A program made the translations under genes and the position numbers. A DNA stretch of 64,000 nucleotides from Bradyrhizobium zhengyangense (lineage in GTDB: Bacteria > Pseudomonadota > Alphaproteobacteria > Rhizobiales > Xanthobacteraceae), in the NCBI RefSeq assembly GCF_022012435.1, contig NZ_JAKLUA010000002.1, forward strand, positions 1 through 64,000, written 5' to 3'. Numbering within the stretch: the first letter of the stretch is position 1; each line of letters starts with the position of its first letter. The notes beneath the pieces were generated by a model. It searched no databases. It was not told the DNA's origin and worked only from the letters and a program-made list of their open reading frames with translations. Positions 33,190 to 42,392 of the stretch are shown in pieces.

Positions 33190-35457
33190 ATGAGCTTCCG
33201 CCGCGACACCTTCACCAAGCCGATCTTCTCCTGGGCCCGCGGCGTGCTGCCGGCGATGTCCGACACCGAGCGTGAGGCGCTGGCGGCCGGCGACGTCTGG
33301 TGGGACGCTGACCTCTTCACGGGCAACCCCGACTGGTCGAAGCTCCTCAAGATCCCGCAGGCGACATTGACCGCCGAGGAGCGGGCCTTCCTCAACGGTC
33401 CCGTCGATGAGCTCTGCGCCATGCTCGACGAGTGGAAGATCTTTTGGGAGTGGCGCGACCTGCCGCAGGACGCCTGGGCATTCATCAAGCGCGAGAAATT
33501 CTTCGGCATGATCATTCCGAAGGAATTCGGCGGCCTCGGCTTCTCGCCCTATGCCCATTCGGAAGTGGTGCGCAAAATCTCGACCCGCTCGATCGCCGCC
33601 GCCGTCACCGTGATGGTGCCCAACTCGCTCGGCCCCGGCGAGCTCCTGATGCGCTTCGGAACGAAAGAGCAGCAGGAGCGCTGGCTGCCGCGGCTTGCCG
33701 ACGGCCGCGACATTCCCTGCTTCGGCCTCACCAGCCCGGAGGCGGGCTCCGATGCCGCCTCGATGGTCGACACCGGCATCATCTGCAAAGGTGTGTTCGA
33801 GGGCCGCGAAGTGACGGGCCTCAGGCTGAACTGGCACAAGCGCTACATCACGCTTGGCCCCGTCGCGACGCTGCTGGGTCTCGCCTTCAAGGCTTATGAT
33901 CCCGATCATCTGGTCGGAAACCAGGAAGAGCTCGGCATCACCGTCGCGCTGATCCCGACAAATCTGCCCGGTGTCCAGATTGGCCACCGCCATCTGCCGT
34001 CGATGCAGGTGTTCCAGAACGGTCCGAACTGGGGCCGCGACGTCTTCATTCCGCTCGACTATGTCATCGGCGGTGAGGAGCGGCTGGGCCAGGGCTGGAA
34101 GATGCTGATGACGGCGCTTGCCGCCGGCCGCGGCATCTCGCTGCCGTCGCTCTCGGCAGCCGGTGCCGCGTATGCGGCGCGCACGACCGGTGCTTACGCC
34201 CGCATCCGCGAGCAGTTCGGCATCTCCATCTCCAAGTTCGAGGGTGTCGAGGAGCCGCTCGCGCGCATCGTCGCCACCGCCTACCAGCTCGACGCGGCGC
34301 GGCGGCTCACCTGCGCGGCGCTGAATGCGGGTGTCCATCCCGCCGTGATCTCCGGCATCATGAAGCTGCACGCGACCGAGCGGATGCGCATCGCGATCGA
34401 CGATGCCATGGACATCCATGGCGGCAAGGCCGTGATCGACGGGCCGCAAAACTATATCGGTAATCTGCATCGCGCCGTGCCCGTGGGCATCACGGTAGAG
34501 GGCGCCAACATCCTCACGCGCAACCTCATCATATTCGGGCAGGGCGCGATCCGCGCCCATCCCTATCTGCTCGACGAGATGAACGCGCTTGCGGACACCG
34601 ACCGCGAGCGCGGGCTTACCGCATTCGACAAGGCGTTCTGGAAACATGTCGGTCACAGCTTTCAGACGCTGTTCCGCGCCTTCGGCCGGAGCTGGAGCTT
34701 TGGCGCCTTCGCGCTCGCGCCCGACGCGGGCGATGCGACGCCGTTCTATCGCCAGCTCTCGCGTTACTCCGCGGCGTTTGCGCTCTGCGCCGACATGGCG
34801 CTCTTGACGCTCGGCGGCGCGCTCAAGCGCAAGGAGATGCTGTCGGCGCGTTTCGGCGACATCCTTTCCGAGCTGTACCTGCTGTCGGCCGCGCTCAAGC
34901 GCTGGCAGGATGAGGGCCGGCAGAAGGAGGATTTTGCCGCGCTGGAATGGTGCATGGCGACCGGCTTCAAGACGATCGAGATCAGGCTCGCGGAGATCCT
35001 CGCCAATCTGCCGAACCGCCTCGTTGCCGTCATCCTCAAGCTCGTGGTCCAGCCCTTCGGCGCCCGCGTGCTCGGCCCCTCCGACCGAATCGTGCACCAA
35101 TGCGCTGGCATCGTGCTCGAGCCGTCGACCGCGCGGGAGCGTCTCACGCCGGATCTCGCCCATGTCGACGACGACAGCGGCTTCGCCCGGCTGGAGCGCG
35201 CGTTCAAGCTGGTCGCGGCGACCGACGCCATTGCCAAGCGCATGCGCGCCGCGCATGTGCGGGACTGGAAGGAGGCCGTGACGAAGGGCGTGATCACGCA
35301 GGCCGAAGGCGAGCAGCTCGCTTCCGCTCATGCAGCCGTCGCAGGAGTTATCGAGGTCGACGATTTTGCGCCGGAGGCGCTGTCGCCGATTTACAGGAAA
35401 ACCGGCGACGTGCATCAGTTCTTCCAGGAACTCGGAGAACAGAGGGCGGCGAGCTGA
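33190..35457 (+). CDS. fadE: Acyl-CoA dehydrogenase (FadE type)
   Basis: Catalyses the first, FAD-dependent dehydrogenation of beta-oxidation. About 755 residues, close to the long FadE class rather than short ETF-linked enzymes. The central acyl-CoA dehydrogenase domain contains MIIPKEFGGLGFSPYAHSEVV, FGLTSPEAGSDAASMVDTG and, later, the DIHGGKAVIDGP segment. A long C-terminal domain typical of FadE (DUF1974) follows. I choose ATG 33190 (MSFRRDTF) with GAGG 7 bases upstream; ATG 33178 is four codons longer. First gene of a four-gene operon; its stop overlaps fadA by one base. Confidence 0.92.
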   Translation: MSFRRDTFTKPIFSWARGVLPAMSDTEREALAAGDVWWDADLFTGNPDWSKLLKIPQATLTAEERAFLNGPVDELCAMLDEWKIFWEWRDLPQDAWAFIKREKFFGMIIPKEFGGLGFSPYAHSEVVRKISTRSIAAAVTVMVPNSLGPGELLMRFGTKEQQERWLPRLADGRDIPCFGLTSPEAGSDAASMVDTGIICKGVFEGREVTGLRLNWHKRYITLGPVATLLGLAFKAYDPDHLVGNQEELGITVALIPTNLPGVQIGHRHLPSMQVFQNGPNWGRDVFIPLDYVIGGEERLGQGWKMLMTALAAGRGISLPSLSAAGAAYAARTTGAYARIREQFGISISKFEGVEEPLARIVATAYQLDAARRLTCAALNAGVHPAVISGIMKLHATERMRIAIDDAMDIHGGKAVIDGPQNYIGNLHRAVPVGITVEGANILTRNLIIFGQGAIRAHPYLLDEMNALADTDRERGLTAFDKAFWKHVGHSFQTLFRAFGRSWSFGAFALAPDAGDATPFYRQLSRYSAAFALCADMALLTLGGALKRKEMLSARFGDILSELYLLSAALKRWQDEGRQKEDFAALEWCMATGFKTIEIRLAEILANLPNRLVAVILKLVVQPFGARVLGPSDRIVHQCAGIVLEPSTARERLTPDLAHVDDDSGFARLERAFKLVAATDAIAKRMRAAHVRDWKEAVTKGVITQAEGEQLASAHAAVAGVIEVDDFAPEALSPIYRKTGDVHQFFQELGEQRAAS

Positions 35458-36740
35458 TGGCACGACCGGTATTCATCGTCGACGGCAGCCGGACGCCGTT
35501 TTTGAAAGCGCGCTCCGGGCCCGGCCCGTTCACGCCTGTCGATCTCGCCGTGCAATGCGGCCGGCCGCTTTTGGCGCGCCAGCCGTTTGCGTCCAGCGAC
35601 TTTGACCAGGTCATTCTCGGCTGCGTCAACGTCATTGCCGACGAAATGAACCCGGCGCGCGTCGCCGCGCTCCGGCTTGGCATGGGCGAAGACATGGTTG
35701 CCTTCACCATGCAGATCAACTGCGGCTCCGGCATGCAATCGATCGACACGGCCTATCGCTACATCCGCGAGGGCCATGCCGACATGATCTTGGCTGGCGG
35801 CACCGAGGCGCTCAGCCACGCGCCGCTGGTCTGGCCGAATTCCGGCGTGCGCTGGTTCGCTGGCCTCGCCACGGCCAAAGGCGTAGCCGCGAAGCTCGCC
35901 GCCGCGTTCAAGCTGCGGCCGCGCTATCTCAAGCCGATCATCGGCCTTGAGCGCGGGTTGACCGATCCCGTCACCGATCTGAACATGGGCCAGACCGCCG
36001 AGGTCGTCGGCCATCTCTTCGGCATCACCCGCGCACAGTCGGACGCCTATGCGGCCGAGAGCCACCGCCGGCTCGCGCATGCGCAGGCCGAGGGCTATCT
36101 GAAAGGCGAGGTCGAGACCGCGTTCTCCCGCGACGGCAAGTTCTTCGATCATGACGACGGCGTGCGGCGGGACTCGACGGCCGAGTCGCTCGCGAAACTG
36201 AGGCCGGTGTTCGAGCGTCCCTGGGGCCAGGTCACCGCCGGAAATTCCTCGCAGATCACCGACGGTGCGTCCTGGGTAATCCTGGCCTCCGACGCCGCGG
36301 TGGCGAAGCACAAGCTGACGCCGAAGGCTGCGATCGTCGACAGCAATTGGGCCGCGCTGGATCCGAGCATCATGGGGCTCGGTCCCGTGATGTCGGCGAC
36401 GCCGCTCCTGACCCGCAACAATCTTACGCTCCAGGACGTGGAGACCTGGGAATTGAACGAGGCCTTTGCCACGCAAGTGCTCGGCTGCCTCGCCGCCTGG
36501 AACGACGAAAAGTTCTGCCGCGCGATTCTCAGGCTCGACGGCGCCGCCGGCGAGATCGATCGTGAAAAGCTCAACGTTGATGGCGGCGCAATCTCGCTTG
36601 GCCATCCCGTCGGCACGTCAGGCAACCGCATCGTGCTGCATCTCGTCAATGCCATGAAGCGGCTCGGCACGCGGCGCGGGATTGCGACCGAGTGCATCGG
36701 CGGCGGGCTCGGCGGCGCCATGCTGATCGAGGCGGTGTGA
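35457..36740 (+). CDS. fadA: Acetyl-CoA C-acyltransferase (thiolase)
   Basis: Performs thiolytic cleavage of 3-ketoacyl-CoA, the last step of beta-oxidation. 427 residues. The nucleophilic Cys89 is in INCGSGMQSID, the catalytic His in SLGHPVGTSG and the second Cys in ATECIGGGLGGAM. The N-terminal VDGSRTPFLKA is standard. Its ATG overlaps the fadE stop (TGATG), so translation is coupled. Forms the trifunctional set with fadB downstream. Confidence 0.95.
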   Translation: MARPVFIVDGSRTPFLKARSGPGPFTPVDLAVQCGRPLLARQPFASSDFDQVILGCVNVIADEMNPARVAALRLGMGEDMVAFTMQINCGSGMQSIDTAYRYIREGHADMILAGGTEALSHAPLVWPNSGVRWFAGLATAKGVAAKLAAAFKLRPRYLKPIIGLERGLTDPVTDLNMGQTAEVVGHLFGITRAQSDAYAAESHRRLAHAQAEGYLKGEVETAFSRDGKFFDHDDGVRRDSTAESLAKLRPVFERPWGQVTAGNSSQITDGASWVILASDAAVAKHKLTPKAAIVDSNWAALDPSIMGLGPVMSATPLLTRNNLTLQDVETWELNEAFATQVLGCLAAWNDEKFCRAILRLDGAAGEIDREKLNVDGGAISLGHPVGTSGNRIVLHLVNAMKRLGTRRGIATECIGGGLGGAMLIEAV

Positions 36741-36742
36741 CC

Positions 36743-38839
36743 ATGGATTCAAAAATCATGACCGCGCTCGGCAATCGCGTGCTCTCGCTCGGGCCCCCGC
36801 CTGCAGCAGATGGTCCCTACAAGCACTTCAACCTGACGCGCGATGCCGATGGCGTCGCCTGGCTGCTGTTCGACCGCGCCGATTCCAGCGCCAATACGCT
36901 GTCTGCCGACGTGATGGAGGAGTTCGACGCAGCCCTCGCCGCGATCGAGACTGAGCGTCCCGCCGGTCTTGTGATCCGCTCGGCAAAATCGTCCGGCTTC
37001 ATCGCCGGCGCCGACGTCAACGAATTCCGCGGTGCGTCCGATCCGGAGATGGTCGAAGCGCGGATTCGCGCTGCGCATGCGGTGGTCGATCATCTGGAAG
37101 CGCTCAAGCTGCCGACCGTTGCGGTCATTCACGGTTTCTGCCTCGGTGGCGGGCTCGAGGTCGCGCTCGCCTGCCAGTCGCGCATCGCCATCGATGGCGC
37201 GCGGTTCGGCTTTCCGGAGGTGATGTTGGGCCTGCATCCCGGCCTCGGCGGCACCGCGCGCTTCACCGCGCTGGTCAACCCTACCCAGTCGATGGCGCTG
37301 ATGCTGACCGGCCGCACTATCGACGCGCGCCGGGCCAAGGCGCTCGGCCTCGTCGACAGCGTGACGCAGGAGCGTCACGTCAGGGGCGCCGTGAAGGACG
37401 TGCTGTTCGGCCGGCTGAAGCGGGCTAAGCCCAGCCTGCTCACCCGCGCGGCCAATCTCGGCCCCGTGCGCGGGCTGCTCGCCAAGCGCATGCGCACCGA
37501 GGCGGCGAAGGCGGCGCCACGCGAACATTATCCGGCACCTTACGCGCTGATCGATCTCTGGGAGGCGCATGGCGGCAGCAAGGCCGCGATGCTGAAGGCG
37601 GAGCAGGCCTCCTTCGCCAAGCTGATGGTGACGCCGACCGCGCAGAATCTGATCCGCGTATTCTTCCTGCGCGAGCAGATGAAGAAGGCGGCTGGCAGTG
37701 GCAACACTGTCAAGCACGTCCACGTCATCGGCGCCGGCGCCATGGGCGGCGACATCGCGGCTTGGGTAGCCGGGCAAGGCTTGCGCGTCTCGCTCGCCGA
37801 CATGAAGGCCGAGCCGATCGCGGGCGCGGTGAAGCGCGCCGCCGAGCTCTACGGCAAGATCATCCGCAAGCCGACTGAGGTGCGCGACGCGCTCGATCGC
37901 CTGATCCCTGATATGGACGGGGAGGGCGTCCGTAACGCCGATCTCATCATCGAGGCGGTGCCGGAAAAGCTCGAGCTCAAGCAGAAAGTCTATGCCGGTC
38001 TCGAGCCCAGGATGAAGCCGGGCGCGATCCTGGCGACCAACACGTCGAGCATCCCGCTTCAGGATTTGCGCACCACCCTGGCGCGGCCGGAGCGCCTGGT
38101 CGGCCTGCATTTCTTCAATCCGGTGTCGCGGCTGCAGCTGGTCGAGGTCGTCAGCCATGACGGCAACGACGCACAGGTGCTGAAGGAAGCGCTCGCCTTC
38201 GTCGGCGCGATCGACCGCCTGCCGCTCGCCGTGAAGAGTTCGCCGGGCTTCCTCGTCAACCGTGCACTGACGCCCTACATGCTGGAAGCCATGGTGATGC
38301 TCGACGAGAAGACCGACCAGCGCCTGATCGACGCCGCGGCCGAACAGTTTGGCATGCCGATGGGACCGATCGAGCTGGCCGACCAGGTGGGGCTCGATAT
38401 CTGCCTCGATGTCGGCGATATGCTGCGCGCCAAGTTCGGCGATTTGCTGCCGCCGACGCCGGCCTGGCTGCGCGAGAAGGTTGCCAAGGGCGAGCTCGGC
38501 CGCAAGTCCGGCAAGGGATTTTACACCTGGAAGGATGGCAAGGCGGAGAAGGCGCCATTGCCCGAGACCGGTCCGCGCGTGACCGACCAGATGATCGACC
38601 GCCTGGTGCTTCCGATGTCCAATGTCTGCGTCGCAGCGCTGCGGGAAGGCATTGTCGACGATGGCGATGCGGTCGACGGCGCGATGATCTTCGGCACGGG
38701 TTATGCCCCGTTCCGCGGCGGTCCCCTGAACTATGCGCGCACGCGCGGCGTGGAAAATATTGTATCCACCTTGCGCGCGCTGGCCGAGCGATTCGGCGAG
38801 CGCTTCGCGCCCGATCCGGGCTGGGACAATTTCAAGTGA
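36743..38839 (+). CDS. fadB: Enoyl-CoA hydratase/3-hydroxyacyl-CoA dehydrogenase
   Basis: A multifunctional beta-oxidation enzyme, 698 residues. The N-terminal crotonase domain (about 30-220) has SGFIAGADVNEF and HGFCLGGGLEVALACQ forming the oxyanion hole, with PEVMLGLHPGLGG. A Rossmann NAD-binding 3-hydroxyacyl-CoA dehydrogenase domain starts at about 327 (VHVIGAGAMGGDIA), with the catalytic His in GLHFFNPV and the C-terminal dehydrogenase helices (SPGFLVNRALTPYMLEA). ATG 36743 lies 2 bp after the fadA stop. Partner of FadA in the operon. Confidence 0.95.
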   Translation: MDSKIMTALGNRVLSLGPPPAADGPYKHFNLTRDADGVAWLLFDRADSSANTLSADVMEEFDAALAAIETERPAGLVIRSAKSSGFIAGADVNEFRGASDPEMVEARIRAAHAVVDHLEALKLPTVAVIHGFCLGGGLEVALACQSRIAIDGARFGFPEVMLGLHPGLGGTARFTALVNPTQSMALMLTGRTIDARRAKALGLVDSVTQERHVRGAVKDVLFGRLKRAKPSLLTRAANLGPVRGLLAKRMRTEAAKAAPREHYPAPYALIDLWEAHGGSKAAMLKAEQASFAKLMVTPTAQNLIRVFFLREQMKKAAGSGNTVKHVHVIGAGAMGGDIAAWVAGQGLRVSLADMKAEPIAGAVKRAAELYGKIIRKPTEVRDALDRLIPDMDGEGVRNADLIIEAVPEKLELKQKVYAGLEPRMKPGAILATNTSSIPLQDLRTTLARPERLVGLHFFNPVSRLQLVEVVSHDGNDAQVLKEALAFVGAIDRLPLAVKSSPGFLVNRALTPYMLEAMVMLDEKTDQRLIDAAAEQFGMPMGPIELADQVGLDICLDVGDMLRAKFGDLLPPTPAWLREKVAKGELGRKSGKGFYTWKDGKAEKAPLPETGPRVTDQMIDRLVLPMSNVCVAALREGIVDDGDAVDGAMIFGTGYAPFRGGPLNYARTRGVENIVSTLRALAERFGERFAPDPGWDNFK

Positions 38840-38846
38840 GACGCTT

Positions 38847-39257
38847 ATGACTGAAAAGTCTGACACCGAGCCGAGCGGCGATCTCTGCATTCGCACGCTG
38901 GCGATGCCCGCTGACACCAATGCCAATGGCGACATTTTCGGCGGCTGGCTGCTCAGCCAGATGGATGTCGGCGGCGGCGTGTTCGCCTCGAAGGTCGCGA
39001 AGTCGCGCACCGTCACGGTTGCGATCGAGGCGATGAATTTTCGCAAAGCGGTTTATGTCGGCGATCTCGTTTCCGTCTACGCCACTCTCGTGCGGGTCGG
39101 CCGCACCTCGATGACCGTCCATCTCGAAGCCTGGGCGCTGCGGCGGCGCGAGCTGCAACCGATCCTCGTGACCGACGGCAATTTCACCTATGTCTCGATC
39201 GACGATAACGGCCATCCGCAAGTGATCCAGCGCAACGATCCGCCGATCGCGACGTAA
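38847..39257 (+). CDS. Acyl-CoA thioesterase (YciA-like hotdog fold)
   Basis: A hotdog-fold thioesterase of the YciA/acot branch, 136 residues, hydrolysing acyl-CoA to free acid and CoA. The catalytic-loop segment TLAMPADTNANGDIFGGWLLSQMDVGG is the signature, with NFRKAVYVGDLVSVYA later. It starts 7 bp after fadB and closes the fatty-acid operon, probably recycling CoA or releasing intermediates that stall beta-oxidation. Upstream spacing is short, so it relies on the operon promoter. Confidence 0.92.
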   Translation: MTEKSDTEPSGDLCIRTLAMPADTNANGDIFGGWLLSQMDVGGGVFASKVAKSRTVTVAIEAMNFRKAVYVGDLVSVYATLVRVGRTSMTVHLEAWALRRRELQPILVTDGNFTYVSIDDNGHPQVIQRNDPPIAT

Positions 39258-39479
39258 CCGCGCGCGGCGTATCGTCCCATTTCACGAAGACTTGCAGGCT
39301 CGCGAAACGCGGCACTGATGAGTCAACGCGTCGCTTCTTTGCCAAGAACGGGTCACAAAACGGATGACGTTCAGGCGTACTCAATAGCCCGTCGATTCGG
39401 GGTGGAAACGGCCGATTTGCCCTCAGGAACCTTTGGGCAGAACCGTCGTTATTTGCCCGCATTGAGGACTCTACGGGCC

Positions 39480-39671
39480 ATGCCGGACAGCTACATCATC
39501 GAAGTTAATTCAGAGACCGCGGGCATCGTCGTTCGCGGTCAGGGCGGCTACTGCTTCTTCGCCTCGTCCCACCAATTCAATCGCCTCGAAGGCCAACTCT
39601 TCCGTAACGCCCGCGAAGCCGAACGCGCTGCGCGCAAACTGGTGAATGGCGATGTGAGGGAGGCGGCGTAG
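39480..39671 (+). CDS. Small hypothetical protein
   Basis: A 63-residue protein (MPDSYIIEVNSETAGIVV, later GGYCFFASSHQFNRLEGQLF). The frame opens earlier at 39318 but the region before 39480 shows no conserved character or ribosome site, so I take the internal ATG. The sequence suggests a compact beta fold followed by an Arg/Ala-rich helix (REAERAARKLVNGD). The 222-bp gap after the thioesterase contains nothing else I can name. Function unknown. Confidence 0.6.
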   Translation: MPDSYIIEVNSETAGIVVRGQGGYCFFASSHQFNRLEGQLFRNAREAERAARKLVNGDVREAA

Positions 39672-39680
39672 TGCCTGCTG

Positions 39681-39711
39681 GTCGTTCCGGCGCGCAACGC
39701 GAGCCCGGAAT
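39681..39711. repeat. Degenerate palindrome, GTCATTCCGGGG family
   Basis: GTCGTTCCGGCGCGC followed by a short centre and GCGAGCCCGGAAT; a decayed copy of the family seen at 32984-33027. It separates the small gene from the convergent NTF2-like gene. A further decayed end, GTTCTCGAATGACG, lies at about 39774. Confidence 0.4.
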
Positions 39712-39795
39712 TGATCACGCTGCAGAAATTGCCGATCAATAGATTCCGCGCCATGCAGATTCCGCGCCCTGCGCGTTCTCGAATGACGCCGACGA

Positions 39796-40188
39796 TCACA
39801 ACTTTGTCGCGGAGCGTGACAACAGCCTCCACGCGTCGCCCTGTTTCTGCCAGTTCATCAGGATGTGAAGGCTGTTTGCCACTTTCTTTGCGTCGGTCAC
39901 CATCTCGGCCATCCAGTGGAAGCGCACGATCGCGGCAGGGCCGACGATCTTGATGATCGGATCCTTGTACGCAATCGACAGGAATTTCGTCTTGCCGTCT
40001 GTGGCATTGGCGACGAAGGCCGCCTTGTCCTCGAGGAAGCCGTTGGAATGGCTGTAGCTCAGATCGTCCGCGCACAGCGCGCTGAGCGCCTTTGGATCGG
40101 CCGCGATCTGGGCGAGGCGAAAGGCCTCGACGTTCTTTGCCACCGCCTCATGGTCCGTCGTGGCAGCATGATCGCGATTCAGTGTCAT
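39796..40188 (-). CDS. NTF2-like (DUF4440/SnoaL-type) protein
   Basis: A 130-residue alpha+beta cone protein of the NTF2-like superfamily, DUF4440 branch. The segments VAKNVEAFRLAQIAADPKAL, LCADDLSYSHSNGF and VRFHWMAEM follow the family pattern, and DAWRLLSRSATKL closes the sheet. I start at ATG 40188 (MTLNRDH), preceded by GGAGGA; a longer frame to 40263 lacks a ribosome site. Such proteins can be steroid-isomerase-like enzymes or simple binding proteins; no substrate is apparent. Convergent with the small gene upstream, divergent from the HAD gene. Confidence 0.82.
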   Translation of the reverse strand: MTLNRDHAATTDHEAVAKNVEAFRLAQIAADPKALSALCADDLSYSHSNGFLEDKAAFVANATDGKTKFLSIAYKDPIIKIVGPAAIVRFHWMAEMVTDAKKVANSLHILMNWQKQGDAWRLLSRSATKL

Positions 40189-40343
40189 TACATCCTCCGG
40201 TCTTGATCTTGCGCCCACTGTTGCAGCCGAGTGCGACTTTGTCGAGTGGCGCGTGGTCGCCATGCGCCTGCGTCATTGCGCGCGCGAGGCTCTATTGATA
40301 CGTGTTCGGCATTGATGCGCCGCGCATTCGGGAAAGTGCTGAC

Positions 40344-41018
40344 ATGATCGAAACTCTTGGAAGGGCATTGCTGTTCGACATCGACGGCACGCTCGCCAAC
40401 ACCGACCCGCTGCACTTGAAGGCGTTCAACCAGGTGCTGGGGCCGCGCGGGCATGTCTTCGACCACGCGCGCTTCTCGAAGGAGCTGCAGGGCTTCGCCA
40501 ACGTGTCGATCGGCGAACGCTTCCTGCCTGACGAGACATTGGAGCGCCGCGCCGAGATTCTCGGTGAGAAGGAAGAAGTGTTTCGCGACCTGGTCGCAGG
40601 GCAGATCGAACCGTTGCCGGGTCTGATGGCGCTGCTCGACCGCGCGGATGGCGCCGGCGTTCCCATGGTCGCCGTCACCAATGCGCCGCGTCTCAATGCC
40701 GAGCTGTTGCTCTCCGGTCTCGGCATCACGCATCGCTTCAAGACACTCGTGATTGGTGATGAATTGCCGTACGGCAAGCCGCATCCGCTGCCCTATCAGG
40801 AGGGGTTGCGCTTCGTCGGCGCCAGCGCTGCAGCCTCGATCGCGTTCGAGGATTCGCGCTCCGGCGTGCAGTCGGCCACCGCCGCCGGTATCCCGACCGT
40901 CGGGATCCGGACCAGCCTCAGCGATGCTGACCTTGTCGGCGCAGGCGCGATCGCCTCAGCAAGCGCTTTCGACGATCCCACGCTGCTCGGGCGGCTCGCG
41001 CGCGCCATGAACTGGTAA
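40344..41018 (+). CDS. HAD-superfamily hydrolase, beta-phosphoglucomutase-like subfamily
   Basis: A phosphatase or phosphomutase of the haloacid dehalogenase superfamily, 224 residues. Motif I is LLFDIDGTLANTD, motif II is VAVTNAPR, motif III is the Lys of GDELPYGKPHPLPY and motif IV is IAFEDSRSGVQ. A helical cap domain lies between motifs I and II. The substrate is a small phosphorylated compound, possibly a sugar phosphate. The start ATG 40344 has GGAAAG upstream; a GTG at 40302 extends it by 14 residues. It lies upstream of glpR, where a glycerol-3-phosphate phosphatase would fit but is only a guess. Confidence 0.88.
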   Translation: MIETLGRALLFDIDGTLANTDPLHLKAFNQVLGPRGHVFDHARFSKELQGFANVSIGERFLPDETLERRAEILGEKEEVFRDLVAGQIEPLPGLMALLDRADGAGVPMVAVTNAPRLNAELLLSGLGITHRFKTLVIGDELPYGKPHPLPYQEGLRFVGASAAASIAFEDSRSGVQSATAAGIPTVGIRTSLSDADLVGAGAIASASAFDDPTLLGRLARAMNW

Positions 41019-41125
41019 GAGATGGCCTGGTAAGAGATCTTCATCCATTAACCGTGATCGGCATGCGCATTGACCGCGCCCGCGAGAAGCCGCACCATGC
41101 ATCATTCTGACGTGAGGCCATTGCT

Positions 41126-41971
41126 GTGACCGGATTGACCCATCGCCAAGCCGAAATCCTCAACATCGCCCGCGCCTCCGGCCGCGTCATGGTCGAGGAG
41201 CTGGCGCGCCGGTTCGAAGTGTCGGCGCAGACCATCCGCAAGGACCTCAATGATCTCTGCGAGCGCCGATCGCTCACCCGTATCCACGGCGGCGCCATCA
41301 TCGCCTCCGGCGTGGAAAACCTCGCCTATGAGGCGCGCCGCTTCGTTGCCGCCGACGAGAAGAAGGCGATTGGCGCGGCCGCCGCCTCGCTGATCCCGAA
41401 CGGCTGCTCGCTCTTCATCAACATCGGCACCACGACCGAGGAGGTGGCGAGCGCGCTGACCTCGCACGAGGATCTGCTGGTCATCACCAACAACCTCAAT
41501 GTCGCGATGCTGCTCTATCGCCATCCCCGCATCGAGGTCGTGGTCGCCGGCGGCACGGTGCGGCGCGCCGATGGCGCCGTGGTCGGCTCGACCGCGACGC
41601 AGCTGATCGGCCAGTTCAAGGTCGACTACGCCATCATCGGCGCCTCCGCGATCGACGAGGAGGGCGCGCTGCTCGACTTCGACTATCGCGAGGTGCAGGT
41701 GGCCCAGGCCATCATCGCCAACGCCCGCAGCGTCATGCTGGTCGCCGATTCCACAAAGCTTCGCCGCAGCGCGCCGGTCCGCATCGCCCACATGACCCAG
41801 ATCCAGACCTTCGTGACCGACCAGGAACTGCCCGAGCGCCTCGCCACCATCTGCCACAGCAAGGGCATCGAGGTGGTGGAAGCGATGCCAAAGGGCGCTG
41901 ACATCGACGAGAGCCAGGCCGAAGTCCAGGATGCGGCGCCTGAAGCCGCGCCGGTGGTGAGGCTGCGCTAG
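41126..41971 (+). CDS. glpR: DeoR/GlpR-family transcriptional repressor
   Basis: A repressor of glycerol-3-phosphate metabolism by position. 281 residues from GTG 41126 (MTGLTHRQAEILNIARASG). The N-terminal DeoR helix-turn-helix is VMVEELARRFEVSAQTIRKDLNDLCERRSLTRIHGGA. The C-terminal sugar-isomerase-like sensor domain has INIGTTTEEVA and FVTDQELPE. It lies upstream of glpD and the importer genes, separated from them only by an antisense toxin-antitoxin pair; the four TTTCG boxes before glpD are likely operators. The stop is 4 bp from the convergent vapC stop. Confidence 0.88.
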   Translation: MTGLTHRQAEILNIARASGRVMVEELARRFEVSAQTIRKDLNDLCERRSLTRIHGGAIIASGVENLAYEARRFVAADEKKAIGAAAASLIPNGCSLFINIGTTTEEVASALTSHEDLLVITNNLNVAMLLYRHPRIEVVVAGGTVRRADGAVVGSTATQLIGQFKVDYAIIGASAIDEEGALLDFDYREVQVAQAIIANARSVMLVADSTKLRRSAPVRIAHMTQIQTFVTDQELPERLATICHSKGIEVVEAMPKGADIDESQAEVQDAAPEAAPVVRLR

Positions 41972-41975
41972 CGGC

Positions 41976-42392
41976 TCAGCCCGCGTCCCACGGGTTGAGC
42001 AGCGGCACGCCCGTAGGTTCGAAATCCTCCACATTGCGCGTGACAACCGTCAAGCCGTGAACAAGCGCGGTCGCTGCGATGAGAGCGTCGCGTTCAGCCC
42101 GTGGGTTGGGGACGTGAAGTTGTGCACAGCGCTGCGCGACTGGCGTATCAATCGCCAGGATTCGCCCTTCGAAGCGAGCCAGAATCTGACCGTCGATCCA
42201 GGCGCGCAGGACGGCACCTTGTGCTGCGTCCTTGCGCGCGATCAGGCGTGCGCCAAATTCGATTTCGAGAATCGAGATGGCGGACACGAAGAAGTTCGTT
42301 GCAGCAACAGAATTGGCCCAGACGACGACATTGGGATTGGCTTTATCCGGTCGTCGGAGCTCGGAAATGACATTGGTGTCGAGCAGAAACAT
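41976..42392 (-). CDS. vapC: VapC-type PIN-domain toxin ribonuclease
   Basis: A type II toxin, PIN-domain RNase of 138 residues, FitB-like subgroup. Acidic metal-binding residues are visible: Asp5 (FLLDTNVISEL), a Glu in SILEIEFGAR, an Asp in ERDALIAA and the terminal Asp in RNVEDF. It probably cleaves tRNA or rRNA when freed from its antitoxin. Its ATG overlaps the antitoxin stop by one base (TGATG on the minus strand), giving coupled translation. It is convergent with glpR. Confidence 0.9.
   Translation of the reverse strand: MFLLDTNVISELRRPDKANPNVVVWANSVAATNFFVSAISILEIEFGARLIARKDAAQGAVLRAWIDGQILARFEGRILAIDTPVAQRCAQLHVPNPRAERDALIAATALVHGLTVVTRNVEDFEPTGVPLLNPWDAG

Noticed and set aside
33163..39046. 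Very long minus-strand open frames opposite fadE and fadB (over 760 codons each)
   Set aside because: They are exact shadows of strongly supported plus-strand enzymes, have Arg/His-rich composition with no domain, and arise from GC-rich codon use.
41012..41038. Direct repeat CTGGTAAGAGAT at the end of the HAD gene
   Set aside because: Two 12-bp copies at period 15 overlapping a stop codon; probably a small slippage event with no clear function.
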